This document shows positions 54,350-64,000 of a DNA stretch of 64,000 nucleotides, piece after piece. Every line of letters begins with the position of its first letter. Within the stretch, counting starts at the first letter, position 1. The position numbers and the translations under genes were made by a program. This DNA comes from Patescibacteria group bacterium. Lineage in GTDB: Bacteria; Patescibacteriota; Gracilibacteria; Peribacterales; Peribacteraceae. The stretch is taken from NCBI GenBank assembly GCA_018814875.1, contig JAHIYH010000031.1, positions 1 through 64,000 on the forward strand, read 5' to 3'. The notes beneath the pieces are model-generated. The model did not search any database and was not told the DNA's origin. It saw nothing but the letters and a program-made list of their open reading frames with translations.

Positions 54350-56236
<1,887 letters not shown>

Positions 56237-56247
<11 letters not shown>

Positions 56248-57538
56248 CAGCAATCACGATCCGAGCATCTTCATACAAAACTTTCATTTTAGGTGGGTCA
56301 GGCAGTTTATCTTTCTTGAGAATTATAAATGTTCCATTTACTCCTTCTAAGTTCATAAATCGTCCGACATGTAACCGTGGTTCTAAGTACCAACGTAAAT
56401 GATGGCCGGGGTAACCAAGTACATATACTTCTTCTGTGTTTTTGAGTATCTCATTAATTTTATTAGTGTGAGTATTCCAATAGGGATCGTTTGTATAGAG
56501 ATGATGTGCAAATGGGGCGAGTGTGTGTGGTCCAAGAAAAAGGAAGGTTGTGATAGTAAGAGAGATGATACTGAGTGTGCGAAGCGTTGGAGTCAGACGC
56601 ATTAGTAATACAGCAATCGGAAGCGCAAGAAGAATCAGATGCGTTGAATAGTATTCGTGCGCAGGTCCCAGTAGGAAGCCAGTGAGAATTATAGTCGCGA
56701 GTAGTGTCCATACAGGCCACGGCAATGCGCGAAACCATCGCAAACTTATAAGTGAGAAGATGGCAAATAGTGTTAGTAGATGCCACCACGTAAAAACAAG
56801 TTCGGAAATTCTTTGAACAAATCCCGAAAGTCCGTACATATTACCTCCGTACAGAAGAACAGTCGCAAGTACGCCAGGATGTGTAAGGAAAAATAGTCCA
56901 ACAGGAATAAGACTCAAGAGAAGTATCCATGCAACTTCATCACGCACAATCGCTTTACGTTTTTCGATGAGCAATCCAAAGAGAAGTAAAACCGGAAAAA
57001 CAAGCCCTTGAGATTTCATGAACGATGCGGCGACACTTGCGATGAATAGCCCGATGAGCCACATAAATGCGCCTGTTTCCACCTTCGCTGCAGCTTCGGC
57101 GGGCCCGCGCCTGTTCACTGACTCGTTGGCCTTGATGTAACAGAGGAGTGTGAGTAGCCATGCAAAGCATAGGTAAATGCTTGGATAGGCGAGACGAGAG
57201 AAGAGGATATGACTTGGGAATAGTGCTGCGATAGCAGTCGCCAGAAGTGCCGATCGTTTTTCGAAGAAATTACGGGCCAATACATAGAACAATGGAATGG
57301 TTGCTATCCCCATTGCTACAGAAACACCGCGTGCGACGATTGTTTCAAATCCAAATATGCTCTGCACTGCAACAATCATCTGCATTGCAAGTGGAGTCCA
57401 TGCGGCAGACTTGCCCAGAGCGAGTTGCACTTCATCAGTGAGCATATCAGGCAGGCCAACGTCGGTCATTCTTAGAATGATTCCAAGTAAGATCAAAAGC
57501 CAAAGGAAGATGTCACTTCGGATACGCATCATAGACAT
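56237..57538 (-). CDS. ArnT/PMT-like membrane glycosyltransferase (GT39 type)
   Basis: 433 residues with many hydrophobic spans. The first external loop reads LPDMLTDEVQLALG, giving the Asp-Glu pair typical of GT-C fold enzymes, and LFPSHILFSRLAYPS follows as in GT39/GT83 members. It would use a polyprenyl-phosphate sugar at the outer membrane face. The N-terminus overlaps the small upstream gene by ten nt, and the stop codon is within the word array. Confidence 0.82.
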
Positions 57539-57807
57539 GTGGTAATAAATTCTTTTTCTCCAAATTCAAAACGTGATCGATATTGGTGAGTCCAGTGGTA
57601 GCACACCTTTCCTTCTTCTTTTGAAATTGAATCAAGTTCTGTATTCACCATCCAAAATCCTTGTTTTCGCATCTCTTCAATTGCAAGTGGAGCCTTTTCT
57701 CTCACTTCACTATCTAGAAATGGGAGCATGCCTGGCATTAGTATAAGCGAGGGGATGCTAATGAACAGAGTCAATATTGAGCAGATGATGATGGCGCGAT
57801 TATTCAT
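57529..57807 (-). CDS. small membrane-anchored hypothetical protein
   Basis: 92 residues from MNNRAIIICS: one hydrophobic span near the N-terminus, then a soluble part with several charged residues, two Cys, and FEFGEKEFITTCL at the end. No family recognised. The much longer open frame upstream passes through the palindrome at 57839-57894 and is rejected. Overlap of ten nt with the ArnT-like gene suggests the two are made together. Confidence 0.7.
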   Translation of the reverse strand: MNNRAIIICSILTLFISIPSLILMPGMLPFLDSEVREKAPLAIEEMRKQGFWMVNTELDSISKEEGKVCYHWTHQYRSRFEFGEKEFITTCL

Positions 57808-57838
57808 CGCAATTATTGTATTCTTTATATATTGAATC

Positions 57839-57894
57839 CGGAATTTGATTATTCGAATAATGGAATAATCGAATATTCTATTATTCGAATTCCG
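57839..57894. repeat. word-array palindrome, 8-nt word CGAATAAT
   Basis: CGAATAAT, GGAATAAT, CGAATATT, CTATTATT, CGAATTCC follow with an 8-nt step; the outer ends CGGAATT / AATTCCG pair perfectly. It lies between divergent genes. Confidence 0.72.
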
Positions 57895-57925
57895 CATTTC
57901 TGATATTAGGTTTATGATTTTCACA

Positions 57926-59017
57926 ATGATTTCTCTTATATTACCAACGTACAACGAAGCAGAGAACATTCCTGAGCTTCTTCCTAAGATTGAGGAGATC
58001 TTATCGGGCATTCCGCACGAAATTATCATTGTGGATGATGATTCTCCTGATAAAACGTGGCAGGTGGCGTTGGATCTTTCTCAGAATAAAGAAGATGTGC
58101 ACGTTATTCGTAGAGTTGATAAACGAGGGCTTTCCTCTGCAGTCATTGATGGGTTCCTTGCAGCTAAGGGAGATGTATTTGCAGTAATGGATGCGGATGG
58201 GCAGCACGATATGGAATTACTTCCAAAGTTGTACGTAGCAGTTAAGGAAAACAATGGCCTCGCAATTGGATCAAGATATATTGAAGGCGGAAGCGTAGGC
58301 GGTTGGGATGAACGAAGACACTTTTTGAGCAAGATTGCGACAAAGATGGCATTGCATATTTGCAGTGTAAAAGTAAAAGATCCGATGAGTGGATTTTTTG
58401 CACTTGATCGCAAAGTATTTGAAGAAGTTTTACCAAGATTAAATCCAAAGGGATTCAAAATCCTTCTCGACTTACTCGTGCATGTCCCCAAAGAAACCAA
58501 AGCTACGGAAACACCTTACACATTCGGTGTTCGTCAATTAGGAAAGAGCAAACTCTCTTGGAAAGTGCAGATAGAATTTTTGGAATATCTTTACGATGTG
58601 ACTGTAGGAAGATTCATTCCGCTGACATTCGTAAAGTTCTGCATTGTTGGAACATTTGGAGTTTTTGTTCACTTGATAGCGTACGGTGTTATCTCTCGTT
58701 CCATCATGGATGGGGATCCACTGACGATCGGAGGGTTCTCATTTGCAGTAATTGGAGCCACAGAAATTGCAATTATCTTCAATTATCTGCTGAATAACTC
58801 CTGGACATTTGCACATCAAAAGTTACGAGGAACATCAGCAATAGTTGGTTTCTTCAAATACAACGTTGCATGCTCGTTTGGGGCACTGGCAAATTGGGCG
58901 GTTAGTGCTTATCTCTTCTCGATTGGGTGGATTGATTTTCTGGCGGTCTTCACAGGAGCAATTGTTGGAGTTATGTGGAACTACACGATGAATAGGATGT
59001 TTACTTGGCGAAAGTAG
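57926..59017 (+). CDS. GT2 (DPM1-like) fused to a GtrA domain
   Basis: Residues 1 to about 230 are a polyprenyl-phosphate sugar synthase (LILPTYNEAENIPEL, VDDDSPDKTW, VMDADGQHD, DPMSGFFALDRK). Residues from about 235 are a four-span GtrA domain (KFCIVGTFGVFVHLIAYGV, FNYLLNNSWTFAHQ, MWNYTMNRMFTW). Fusing the charging enzyme to its presumed flippase fits their joint function. Start at MISLILP (57926) or four codons upstream. The stop codon (59015-59017) is the first base of the following array. Confidence 0.9.
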   Translation: MISLILPTYNEAENIPELLPKIEEILSGIPHEIIIVDDDSPDKTWQVALDLSQNKEDVHVIRRVDKRGLSSAVIDGFLAAKGDVFAVMDADGQHDMELLPKLYVAVKENNGLAIGSRYIEGGSVGGWDERRHFLSKIATKMALHICSVKVKDPMSGFFALDRKVFEEVLPRLNPKGFKILLDLLVHVPKETKATETPYTFGVRQLGKSKLSWKVQIEFLEYLYDVTVGRFIPLTFVKFCIVGTFGVFVHLIAYGVISRSIMDGDPLTIGGFSFAVIGATEIAIIFNYLLNNSWTFAHQKLRGTSAIVGFFKYNVACSFGALANWAVSAYLFSIGWIDFLAVFTGAIVGVMWNYTMNRMFTWRK

Positions 59018-59101
59018 TATTTCGTATTTCGTATCTCGTATTTCGTATCTAGCATGGCCTTTAGACCGAAATACTAAATACTAGATACTAAATACGATAG
59101 T
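59017..59101. repeat. word-array palindrome, 7-nt word GTATTTC
   Basis: Arm 1 (59017-59051) is GTATTTC, GTATTTC, GTATCTC, GTATTTC, GTATCTA. Arm 2 (59068-59095) is GAAATAC, TAAATAC, TAGATAC, TAAATAC. It lies between convergent genes and covers both stop codons (59015-59017 and 59088-59090). Same word as 670-740, about 58 kb away. Confidence 0.9.
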
Positions 59102-60035
59102 ACTCGCGGTACCATTCCACAAACTTAGGCACTCCATCCTTAATTTGTGTCTTAGGTTCGTATCCAAGATCTCTCTTTGCCTTGGAGACATCCGCAAGAC
59201 TTGCTCGCACATCTCCTTTCTGCATTGGCATAAAGTTCTTCTGAGCCTCTTTTCCACATGCTTCTTCGATTGTTGTGATGAAGTCCATGAGCTCTTCTTG
59301 TCTTCCAGAGCCTAAGTTGTATGCCTCCTCCTCAGCATTGTTATCGATTGCTCCGATTGTGCCTGCAACAATATCTTCAACAAAAGTGAAGTCGCGTTGC
59401 ATTTTTCCTTCGCCGAATACGTTAATGGGTTTGTCGTTCAGAATTGCATCTGTAAATAGGAAGAGTGCCATGTCTGGGCGCCCCCATGGTCCGTAAACCG
59501 TGAAGAATCGAAGTCCTGTAACAGGAATTCCATACAGGTGATGGTATGTATGGGCCATTAGTTCATTGTTTTTCTTGGTCATGCCGTAGAGTGCCAGCTG
59601 ACTATCTGTTCGATCATCTTCGCTTGATGGTAGCTTCTTGTTATCACCATAAATAGAACTTGAAGAAGCGTAGATAAAACCGGGGATTTCTTGCATGCGT
59701 GCCTCATCTATCATCTCGAATGTTCCTTGGATATTATTCAGAATAAATTCATCTGGATGCTCAAACGAGTAGCGCACTCCGGCGAGTGCAGCTAAGTGGC
59801 ACACACGATCTACTCCTTTCATAGCTCCACGTACTGTCTTGCGGTCTGTAATATCTCCACGTACGAGTGTGAATCCTTTTACTCCTTCCAACTGTTTGAT
59901 TCTGTCCTCTTTAAGCTGAGGATCGTAGTAGGGATTGAAGTTATCTATTCCGATTACTTCATCACCACGTGCGAGTAGAACTTTCGCCGTATGGAAGCCA
60001 ATGAACCCTGCCGCTCCTGTTAGTAGAATCTTCAT
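59088..60035 (-). CDS. UDP-glucuronate 4-epimerase-like
   Basis: 315 residues: LTGAAGFIGFHTAKVLL and the substrate-typical IGIDNFNPYYDPQLKEDR motif of the CapI/LspL group, ASSSSIYGD with YGMTKKNNE (Tyr/Lys), and RFFTVYGPWGRPDMA. It interconverts UDP-glucuronate and UDP-galacturonate. The UDP-glucose dehydrogenase gene, which makes its substrate, is next upstream, separated only by the array at 60036-60127. The C-terminal codons lie in the word array. Confidence 0.9.
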   Translation of the reverse strand: MKILLTGAAGFIGFHTAKVLLARGDEVIGIDNFNPYYDPQLKEDRIKQLEGVKGFTLVRGDITDRKTVRGAMKGVDRVCHLAALAGVRYSFEHPDEFILNNIQGTFEMIDEARMQEIPGFIYASSSSIYGDNKKLPSSEDDRTDSQLALYGMTKKNNELMAHTYHHLYGIPVTGLRFFTVYGPWGRPDMALFLFTDAILNDKPINVFGEGKMQRDFTFVEDIVAGTIGAIDNNAEEEAYNLGSGRQEELMDFITTIEEACGKEAQKNFMPMQKGDVRASLADVSKAKRDLGYEPKTQIKDGVPKFVEWYREYYRI

Positions 60036-60127
60036 TAGTTTCTAGTTTATTAGTTTTTAGTTTTTAGTTACACCGTTTTTGCTCCTTTTTAGTAAACTAG
60101 GAACCAGAAACTAGCTAACCAGAAACT
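60036..60127. repeat. word-array palindrome, 7-nt word near TAGTTTT
   Basis: Arm 1 (60036-60070) is TAGTTTC, TAGTTTA, TTAGTTT, TTAGTTT, TTAGTTA. Arm 2 (60091-60127) is AGTAAAC, TAGGAAC, CAGAAAC, TAGCTAAC, CAGAAAC. It starts directly after the start codon of the epimerase gene and ends one nt before the stop codon of the dehydrogenase gene. Confidence 0.82.
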
Positions 60128-60128
60128 G

Positions 60129-61436
60129 TCAAAGTCCTATCCCATGGTACTGCAGTCCAGCTTCGCGGACTTCGTCTGGTTCATAAATATTTCTTCCATC
60201 AAAGATGTCGTTTCCCTTCATTGTTTCTTTAAGTTTGTTTAGATCTATTCCGCGGAACTCATCCCATTCTGTAAGAACTATAACGGCATCAGCTTCATCA
60301 GCCGCCGCAAATGGATTTTTAGTGAATTCAATTTCTTTAGGAAGCAGAGGCTTGGCTGTCTCGATTGCAGCTGGATCAAACGCACGTACAGTATGTCCGG
60401 CACTAACAAGATCTGGAATTAGATCCAAGCTCGGAGCTTCGCGCATATCATCTGTCTTAGGTTTAAAACTAAGTCCCAACACTCCAATAGTAGCATTGGG
60501 TGGCAGAGCATCTAGAATCTTCTTAAAGAACCGTTTTCGTTGTCGTGTATTAATCTTGTCTGTTGCTTCTACAATTTCCATTGGAATATCCAGTTCCTTT
60601 GCCGTAGCCAGAAGAGCCTTAACATCTTTTGGGAAACAACTTCCTCCATATCCAATGCCTGCGTGTAAAAATCTTGGACCAATGCGATCATCCAGACCTA
60701 CGCCTTTTGCGACATCACGAATATTAGCGCCGGTCTTCTCGGTCAATTCAGTAAGCATGTTGATGAAGCTGATCTTGGTTGCCAGAAGCGCGTTACTTGC
60801 ATACTTCACAATTTCAGAGCTCTCTCGACTCATGAAGACCAATGGTTTGCCGACTCTTGTTATTGGGCGATAGAGCTCTTCCATCAGTTCGCGTGCCCAT
60901 TCATTGTGATTCACACCAACTATTACACGGTCTGGCATTAGCGTGTCATTTACTGCCATGCCCTCACGAAGAAATTCAGGATTAGATACAACAGGGATTG
61001 ATAGATTTTCTTCGCGTTCATGAAGGATTGTTGCAATACGTTCCTCGCACTGCTTTCCGGTTCCAACTGGTACAGTAGATTTGTTTACAAACACCAAGTC
61101 GTGATCTGCATGCTTCGCAACCGTTTCTGCAACTGTGAAAACTGCTCGTAAGTCAGCTTTGTGCCCCTCGCCGGGGGGAGTGGCAACTGCTGAGAAAACG
61201 ATCTGACATTCAGGTAGTACTTCATTCAAGTCAGTTGTAAAAGAAAGTCGGCCATTCTTGAGTCCTTCTCTTAGTAGCTCTTCTAATCCAGGTTCATAGA
61301 TCGGGCTTTCCCCCTTCTTTATCTTCGCGATTTTCTTCTCATCAATATCTATGCCGTATACCTCGTGCCCCAGCTCTGCGAAGCAGGCAGCGGAGACTAA
61401 TCCTACGTAACCGGTACCTATTACTGCGATTTTCAT
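60129..61436 (-). CDS. ugd: UDP-glucose 6-dehydrogenase
   Basis: 435 residues. VIGTGYVGLVSAACFAELGH is the NAD site, STVPVGTG and NPEFLREGMAVND the substrate region, and the catalytic Cys is in YGGSCFPKD, the form typical of UDP-glucose dehydrogenase. It makes UDP-glucuronate, which the downstream epimerase can convert to UDP-galacturonate. Transcribed divergently from the PfkB kinase gene. Confidence 0.95.
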   Translation of the reverse strand: MKIAVIGTGYVGLVSAACFAELGHEVYGIDIDEKKIAKIKKGESPIYEPGLEELLREGLKNGRLSFTTDLNEVLPECQIVFSAVATPPGEGHKADLRAVFTVAETVAKHADHDLVFVNKSTVPVGTGKQCEERIATILHEREENLSIPVVSNPEFLREGMAVNDTLMPDRVIVGVNHNEWARELMEELYRPITRVGKPLVFMSRESSEIVKYASNALLATKISFINMLTELTEKTGANIRDVAKGVGLDDRIGPRFLHAGIGYGGSCFPKDVKALLATAKELDIPMEIVEATDKINTRQRKRFFKKILDALPPNATIGVLGLSFKPKTDDMREAPSLDLIPDLVSAGHTVRAFDPAAIETAKPLLPKEIEFTKNPFAAADEADAVIVLTEWDEFRGIDLNKLKETMKGNDIFDGRNIYEPDEVREAGLQYHGIGL

Positions 61437-61440
61437 AAAA

Positions 61441-61530
61441 AATTGATAATGGAAAATTGATAATTGACAATTATGTTATGGAACATAAGCGTCTTACCAA
61501 TTGTCCATTGTCCATTGTTAATTATCAATT
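61441..61530. repeat. word-array palindrome, 7-nt word AATTGAT
   Basis: Arm 1 (61441-61472) is AATTGAT, AATGGAA, AATTGAT, AATTGAC, AATT; arm 2 (61499-61530) is its imperfect complement, 26 of 32 positions by eye. It lies between divergent genes, five nt from the ugd start codon. Confidence 0.85.
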
Positions 61531-61574
61531 AATTCGAGCTAGTTTTTACGCTGAAATTATGCGATTCTCTCCAT

Positions 61575-62525
61575 ATGAAAAAAAAGATCTTAATAACCGG
61601 TTCTGTCGCATACGACGTCATGCTCGGATATGATGGGTCCTTTGCGAAAGCTATAAACCCAGAGACAATCGACAGCTTGTCCCTTTCCTTCTTCTCGCCG
61701 CACTACGCACGGCATCATGGAGGAACTGGAGCGAATATTGCATGGAGTTTGAAGTTACTTGGTGAAGATCCACTACTCGTCAGTTCGGTTGGAAGTGATG
61801 GCCGAGAGTACACAGCAGTTTTGGAGAAGCAGGGAATTGATACAGGTCACATAGAAATTTTGGAAGATCACGTTACCGCAACCGCGATTGTTGGAACGGA
61901 TAGTGATGAACGACAGATCGCATTTTTTCATCCGGGTGCAGATTCACATGGAACTTGGCCGGATCTATCCCAAGATCGTGATGACTTGGCGTATGCCATA
62001 GTCAGCCCACGTGATACAACTGCAATGGTGAGTGGGATGGAATGGTGCAAGAAGTTTGGAGTTCCAGTTATATTCGATCCTGGTCAGCAGATCATTTCTT
62101 TTGGAGAAGATGCGTTAGAGCGGATGGTTCGTATGGGATCTGCACTTATTGCAAACGAATACGAATGGGATTTGGTGCAGAAGAAATTATCGTGTGATGG
62201 TAAAAGTATTCTGGAACTTGTTCCTCTAGTGATTGTTACACTGGGCGATCAAGGCTTTATAGTGATTGACGAGAATGGAGCTAAGAAAATGAATGCATGT
62301 ACTCCTCTTCAGGTGGTCAATCCAACAGGGGCAGGGGATGCATTCCGTGCAGGACTTCTAAAAGGATTCGCCGCAGGATGGAATGTAATGGATTCGTGCA
62401 AATTGGGTGCGGCTTTGGGGTCACTTGCTGTGGAGAATGAAGGGACACTCCTTTCTTCTATTGATAGTGATGAAGTAAAACTGAGAATTAAACAGGCGTA
62501 TGGGGTAGATATACCTTTGGTGTAA
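61575..62525 (+). CDS. PfkB-family kinase, adenosine kinase-like
   Basis: 316 residues: HHGGTGANIAWSLKLLG near residue 45, VTLGDQG and the PfkB signature VNPTGAGDAFRAGLL with the catalytic Asp. The N-terminal ITGSVAYDVMLGYDG resembles bacterial and archaeal nucleoside/adenosine kinases. The next gene encodes S-adenosylhomocysteinase, which releases adenosine, so phosphorylation of adenosine is a reasonable role (inference). The stop codon is joined to a word array. Confidence 0.87.
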   Translation: MKKKILITGSVAYDVMLGYDGSFAKAINPETIDSLSLSFFSPHYARHHGGTGANIAWSLKLLGEDPLLVSSVGSDGREYTAVLEKQGIDTGHIEILEDHVTATAIVGTDSDERQIAFFHPGADSHGTWPDLSQDRDDLAYAIVSPRDTTAMVSGMEWCKKFGVPVIFDPGQQIISFGEDALERMVRMGSALIANEYEWDLVQKKLSCDGKSILELVPLVIVTLGDQGFIVIDENGAKKMNACTPLQVVNPTGAGDAFRAGLLKGFAAGWNVMDSCKLGAALGSLAVENEGTLLSSIDSDEVKLRIKQAYGVDIPLV

Positions 62526-62552
62526 GTTCCAAGGTCCAAGTTCCAAGTGCCA
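62525..62552. repeat. one-armed word array, 7-nt word GTTCCAA
   Basis: GTTCCAA, GGTCCAA, GTTCCAA, GTGCCAA with a 7-nt step, beginning on the last base of the kinase stop codon. No complementary arm. Confidence 0.8.
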
Positions 62553-62639
62553 ATTAGTTTTCAATGCTTTTTTCACTTTTCTTAATTTTCTCTATGCGAT
62601 TGCCTCCGCCCCCGATTTCTTCCTCCAAGGTTTTCCTCC

Positions 62640-62756
62640 ATCCCCCGACCCCTTCCTCCACGGGAGGAAGGGGAGCTTCGTTTAACGTGTTAAATAACTT
62701 TGTTTTCTTTAATAACGAAGCTCCCCCTCTCCTGTGGAGAGGGGGCTGGGGGGAGA
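62640..62756. repeat. compound inverted repeat, CCCCCGACCCCTTCCTCC family
   Basis: Arm 1 (62640-62683) contains CCCCTTCC...GGAAGGGG followed by AGCTTCGTT; arm 2 (62714-62753) contains AACGAAGCTCCCCCTCTCC and GGAGAGGGGGCTGGGGG. Each arm is itself a hairpin and the two arms pair, so a cruciform-like fold is possible. It shares its core with 11041-11298. Confidence 0.82.
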
Positions 62757-62829
62757 GGCAGTAATCCGTGATTCAGACTTTTTTAGTGGAACTTTCTCCA
62801 AGAAGTAGCTTCTGCAATAGAACCTACTC

Positions 62830-62838
62830 TGATACTAT
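62830..62838 (+). promoter_or_regulatory. extended -10 promoter element
   Basis: TGA TACTAT ends eight nt before the ATG of the S-adenosylhomocysteinase gene. No Shine-Dalgarno. Confidence 0.45.
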
Positions 62839-62846
62839 TTTCTCCA

Positions 62847-64000
62847 ATGTCCTTCGTAAAAGATCCATCATTGGCCGGGCAAGGTAGGCTCAATCTAGAG
62901 ATCGCAGAAAAGCGTATGGAAGCTCTTATGAAAGTTAAGGAGCGTTTCGAAAAGGAAAAGCCTTTTAAGGGGCTCACGATTGGGATGGCATTGCACGTTA
63001 CAAAGGAAACAGGTGTTCTTATTCGCACTCTTCAGGCTGGTGGAGCAAAGGTTGCAATCACAGGATGCAATCCTTTAAGTACTCAAGATGACATCGCTGC
63101 AGCACTCGTTGAGGAGGATGTATTGGTGTGGGCATATAAAGGAGAAAGTGACGAGGATTATTACAAGTTCCTCACTGCGGTCATCGAGACTGAGCCTAAT
63201 ATTACTATTGATGATGGATGTGATCTGGTTACAGAGATTCACACCAAACATCCTGGGTTGATCGAAAATATTATTGGAGGATGCGAAGAAACAACCACTG
63301 GCATCATTCGCTTGCATGCAATGATCAAAGATGGAGCGCTCCGCTATCCAATGATTGCTGTGAATGATAATAAGACGAAGCATCTGATGGATAATTATTA
63401 CGGAACAGGACAATCCACATTCGATGGTATCCTTCGTTCTACCAATATTCTTGTTGCAGGCAAAACAGTTGTGGTTGCAGGATATGGAAGTTGCGGAAAG
63501 GGCTGCGCGATGCGTGCGAAGGGATTGGGTGCACAAGTAATAGTTACAGAAGTAGATAACTTTGCAGCTTTACAGGCGGCGATGGATGGTCACAGAGTGT
63601 TACCTATGACCGAAGCGGCATCATTGGGCGATATTTTTATTACAGTCACCGGTGATTTGCATGTTATTCGCATGGAGCACATAGATAAGATGAAAGATGG
63701 TGTGGTGCTGTGTAATTCCGGACACTTTGATAATGAGATTGATATGACGTCACTTGAGTCGGAGGCAAAACGTAAGCGTCGTGTGCGTCATTACTTAGAT
63801 GAGTACATGCTCAAGTCTGGCAAAGTAATTTACGTTGCAGGAGAGGGGAGGTTGGTGAATCTGTCTTCTGCTGAAGGGCATCCAAGTGAAGTTATGAGCC
63901 TAAGCTTCTGTGGACAAGCACTTGCATGTGAGTTTTTGGCAAAGAACAGAGGCAATCTTCTGGTTGATGTGATTACACTTCCTCCAGAAATAGATGATCA
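62847..64000 (+). CDS. ahcY: S-adenosylhomocysteinase (3' end outside the window)
   Basis: Open from MSFVKDPSLAGQG to the window's end, 384 residues. GMALHVTKETGVLIRTL, DDGCDL, GGCEETTTGIIRL, NDNKTKHLMDNYYGTGQS and the NAD loop GYGSCGKG identify the enzyme that splits S-adenosylhomocysteine into adenosine and homocysteine. It follows the compact archaeal/Thermotoga pattern (YGTGQS instead of the Cys-containing YGCRES, and no insertion of about 40 residues). It supports the several SAM-dependent methyltransferases in the window by removing their inhibitory product. Confidence 0.96.
   Translation, partial: MSFVKDPSLAGQGRLNLEIAEKRMEALMKVKERFEKEKPFKGLTIGMALHVTKETGVLIRTLQAGGAKVAITGCNPLSTQDDIAAALVEEDVLVWAYKGESDEDYYKFLTAVIETEPNITIDDGCDLVTEIHTKHPGLIENIIGGCEETTTGIIRLHAMIKDGALRYPMIAVNDNKTKHLMDNYYGTGQSTFDGILRSTNILVAGKTVVVAGYGSCGKGCAMRAKGLGAQVIVTEVDNFAALQAAMDGHRVLPMTEAASLGDIFITVTGDLHVIRMEHIDKMKDGVVLCNSGHFDNEIDMTSLESEAKRKRRVRHYLDEYMLKSGKVIYVAGEGRLVNLSSAEGHPSEVMSLSFCGQALACEFLAKNRGNLLVDVITLPPEIDD

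Larger units (their letters stand above)
62526..62846. other. 321-nt spacer filled by repeats, no gene
   Basis: Holds a one-armed word array, the compound C-rich repeat (62640-62756) and a promoter-like element. No protein-like frame. Confidence 0.65.

Noticed and set aside
57808-58029. 166-residue version of the small protein at 57529-57807
   Set aside because: The extension runs antisense through the GT2 start and the palindrome at 57839-57894; the hydrophobic start fits the shorter form.

Overview
The window looks like a bacterial chromosome segment, most likely from an uncultivated candidate-phyla-radiation type lineage (Peregrinibacteria-like is my best guess, low confidence). Grounds: a 16S rRNA with a strongly extended V1 helix and a GTAAGAC variant after the 530 loop; genes that mostly lack Shine-Dalgarno sequences but carry -10-like hexamers just upstream of the ATG; standard genetic code (TGA is a stop); about 40-45 % GC with one GC-richer block. 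Assignments rest on motif reading only; no database search was possible.

Layout. 1-1012: 5' part of a 16S rRNA gene (minus strand) with its promoter and leader. 1013-13227: membrane glycosyltransferases, a flippase-like protein, a methyltransferase, a GT4 and an ABC exporter. 13290-19419: a GC-rich, divergently transcribed nonulosonate-type module (oxidoreductase, SDR, NeuB, GmhA, CMP-sugar synthetase, pyruvyltransferase, IMPase-like). 19600-22499: a tail-to-tail pair of paralogous capsule-type proteins. 22537-29167: a pseudaminic acid operon (PseI, a PseG-acetyltransferase fusion, SDR, Gfo/Idh, PseC, PseB). 29271-37394: deacetylase, FemAB-like protein, amidotransferase set (PseA-like, HisH, HisF), sulfotransferase, a third NeuB-like protein, a second CMP-sugar synthetase and APS kinase. 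37543-49379: GT4, CDP-paratose epimerase-like, GT2, C-methyltransferase, FkbM methyltransferase, two GDP-mannose dehydratase-like proteins, a perosamine-synthase-like aminotransferase, cupin, GtrA proteins and a nucleotide-sugar dehydrogenase. 49465-61436: FAD oxidoreductase, a broken ArsR-like regulator, ArnT-like membrane proteins, DPM1-type GT2s, a third GMD, epimerases and UDP-glucose dehydrogenase. 61575-64000: adenosine-kinase-like PfkB kinase and S-adenosylhomocysteinase (runs off the window).

Together the genes describe one large surface-glycan factory: activated sugars (CMP-nonulosonates, GDP-6-deoxy sugars, UDP-uronates), decoration (amidino, methyl, pyruvyl, sulfate, deacetylation), lipid-linked sugar donors (DPM1/GtrA/ArnT-like) and export.

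The most unusual signal is not a gene. About eighteen sites, most of them at gene boundaries, carry short arrays of degenerate 7- or 8-nt words, often as two inverted arms. Each site has its own word, but some words recur tens of kb apart. The arrays commonly begin at or inside a stop codon. One pair of inverted arrays brackets a four-helix-bundle (rRNA intervening-sequence-protein family) gene, like a free-standing IVS element. I know of no named repeat family with this architecture.
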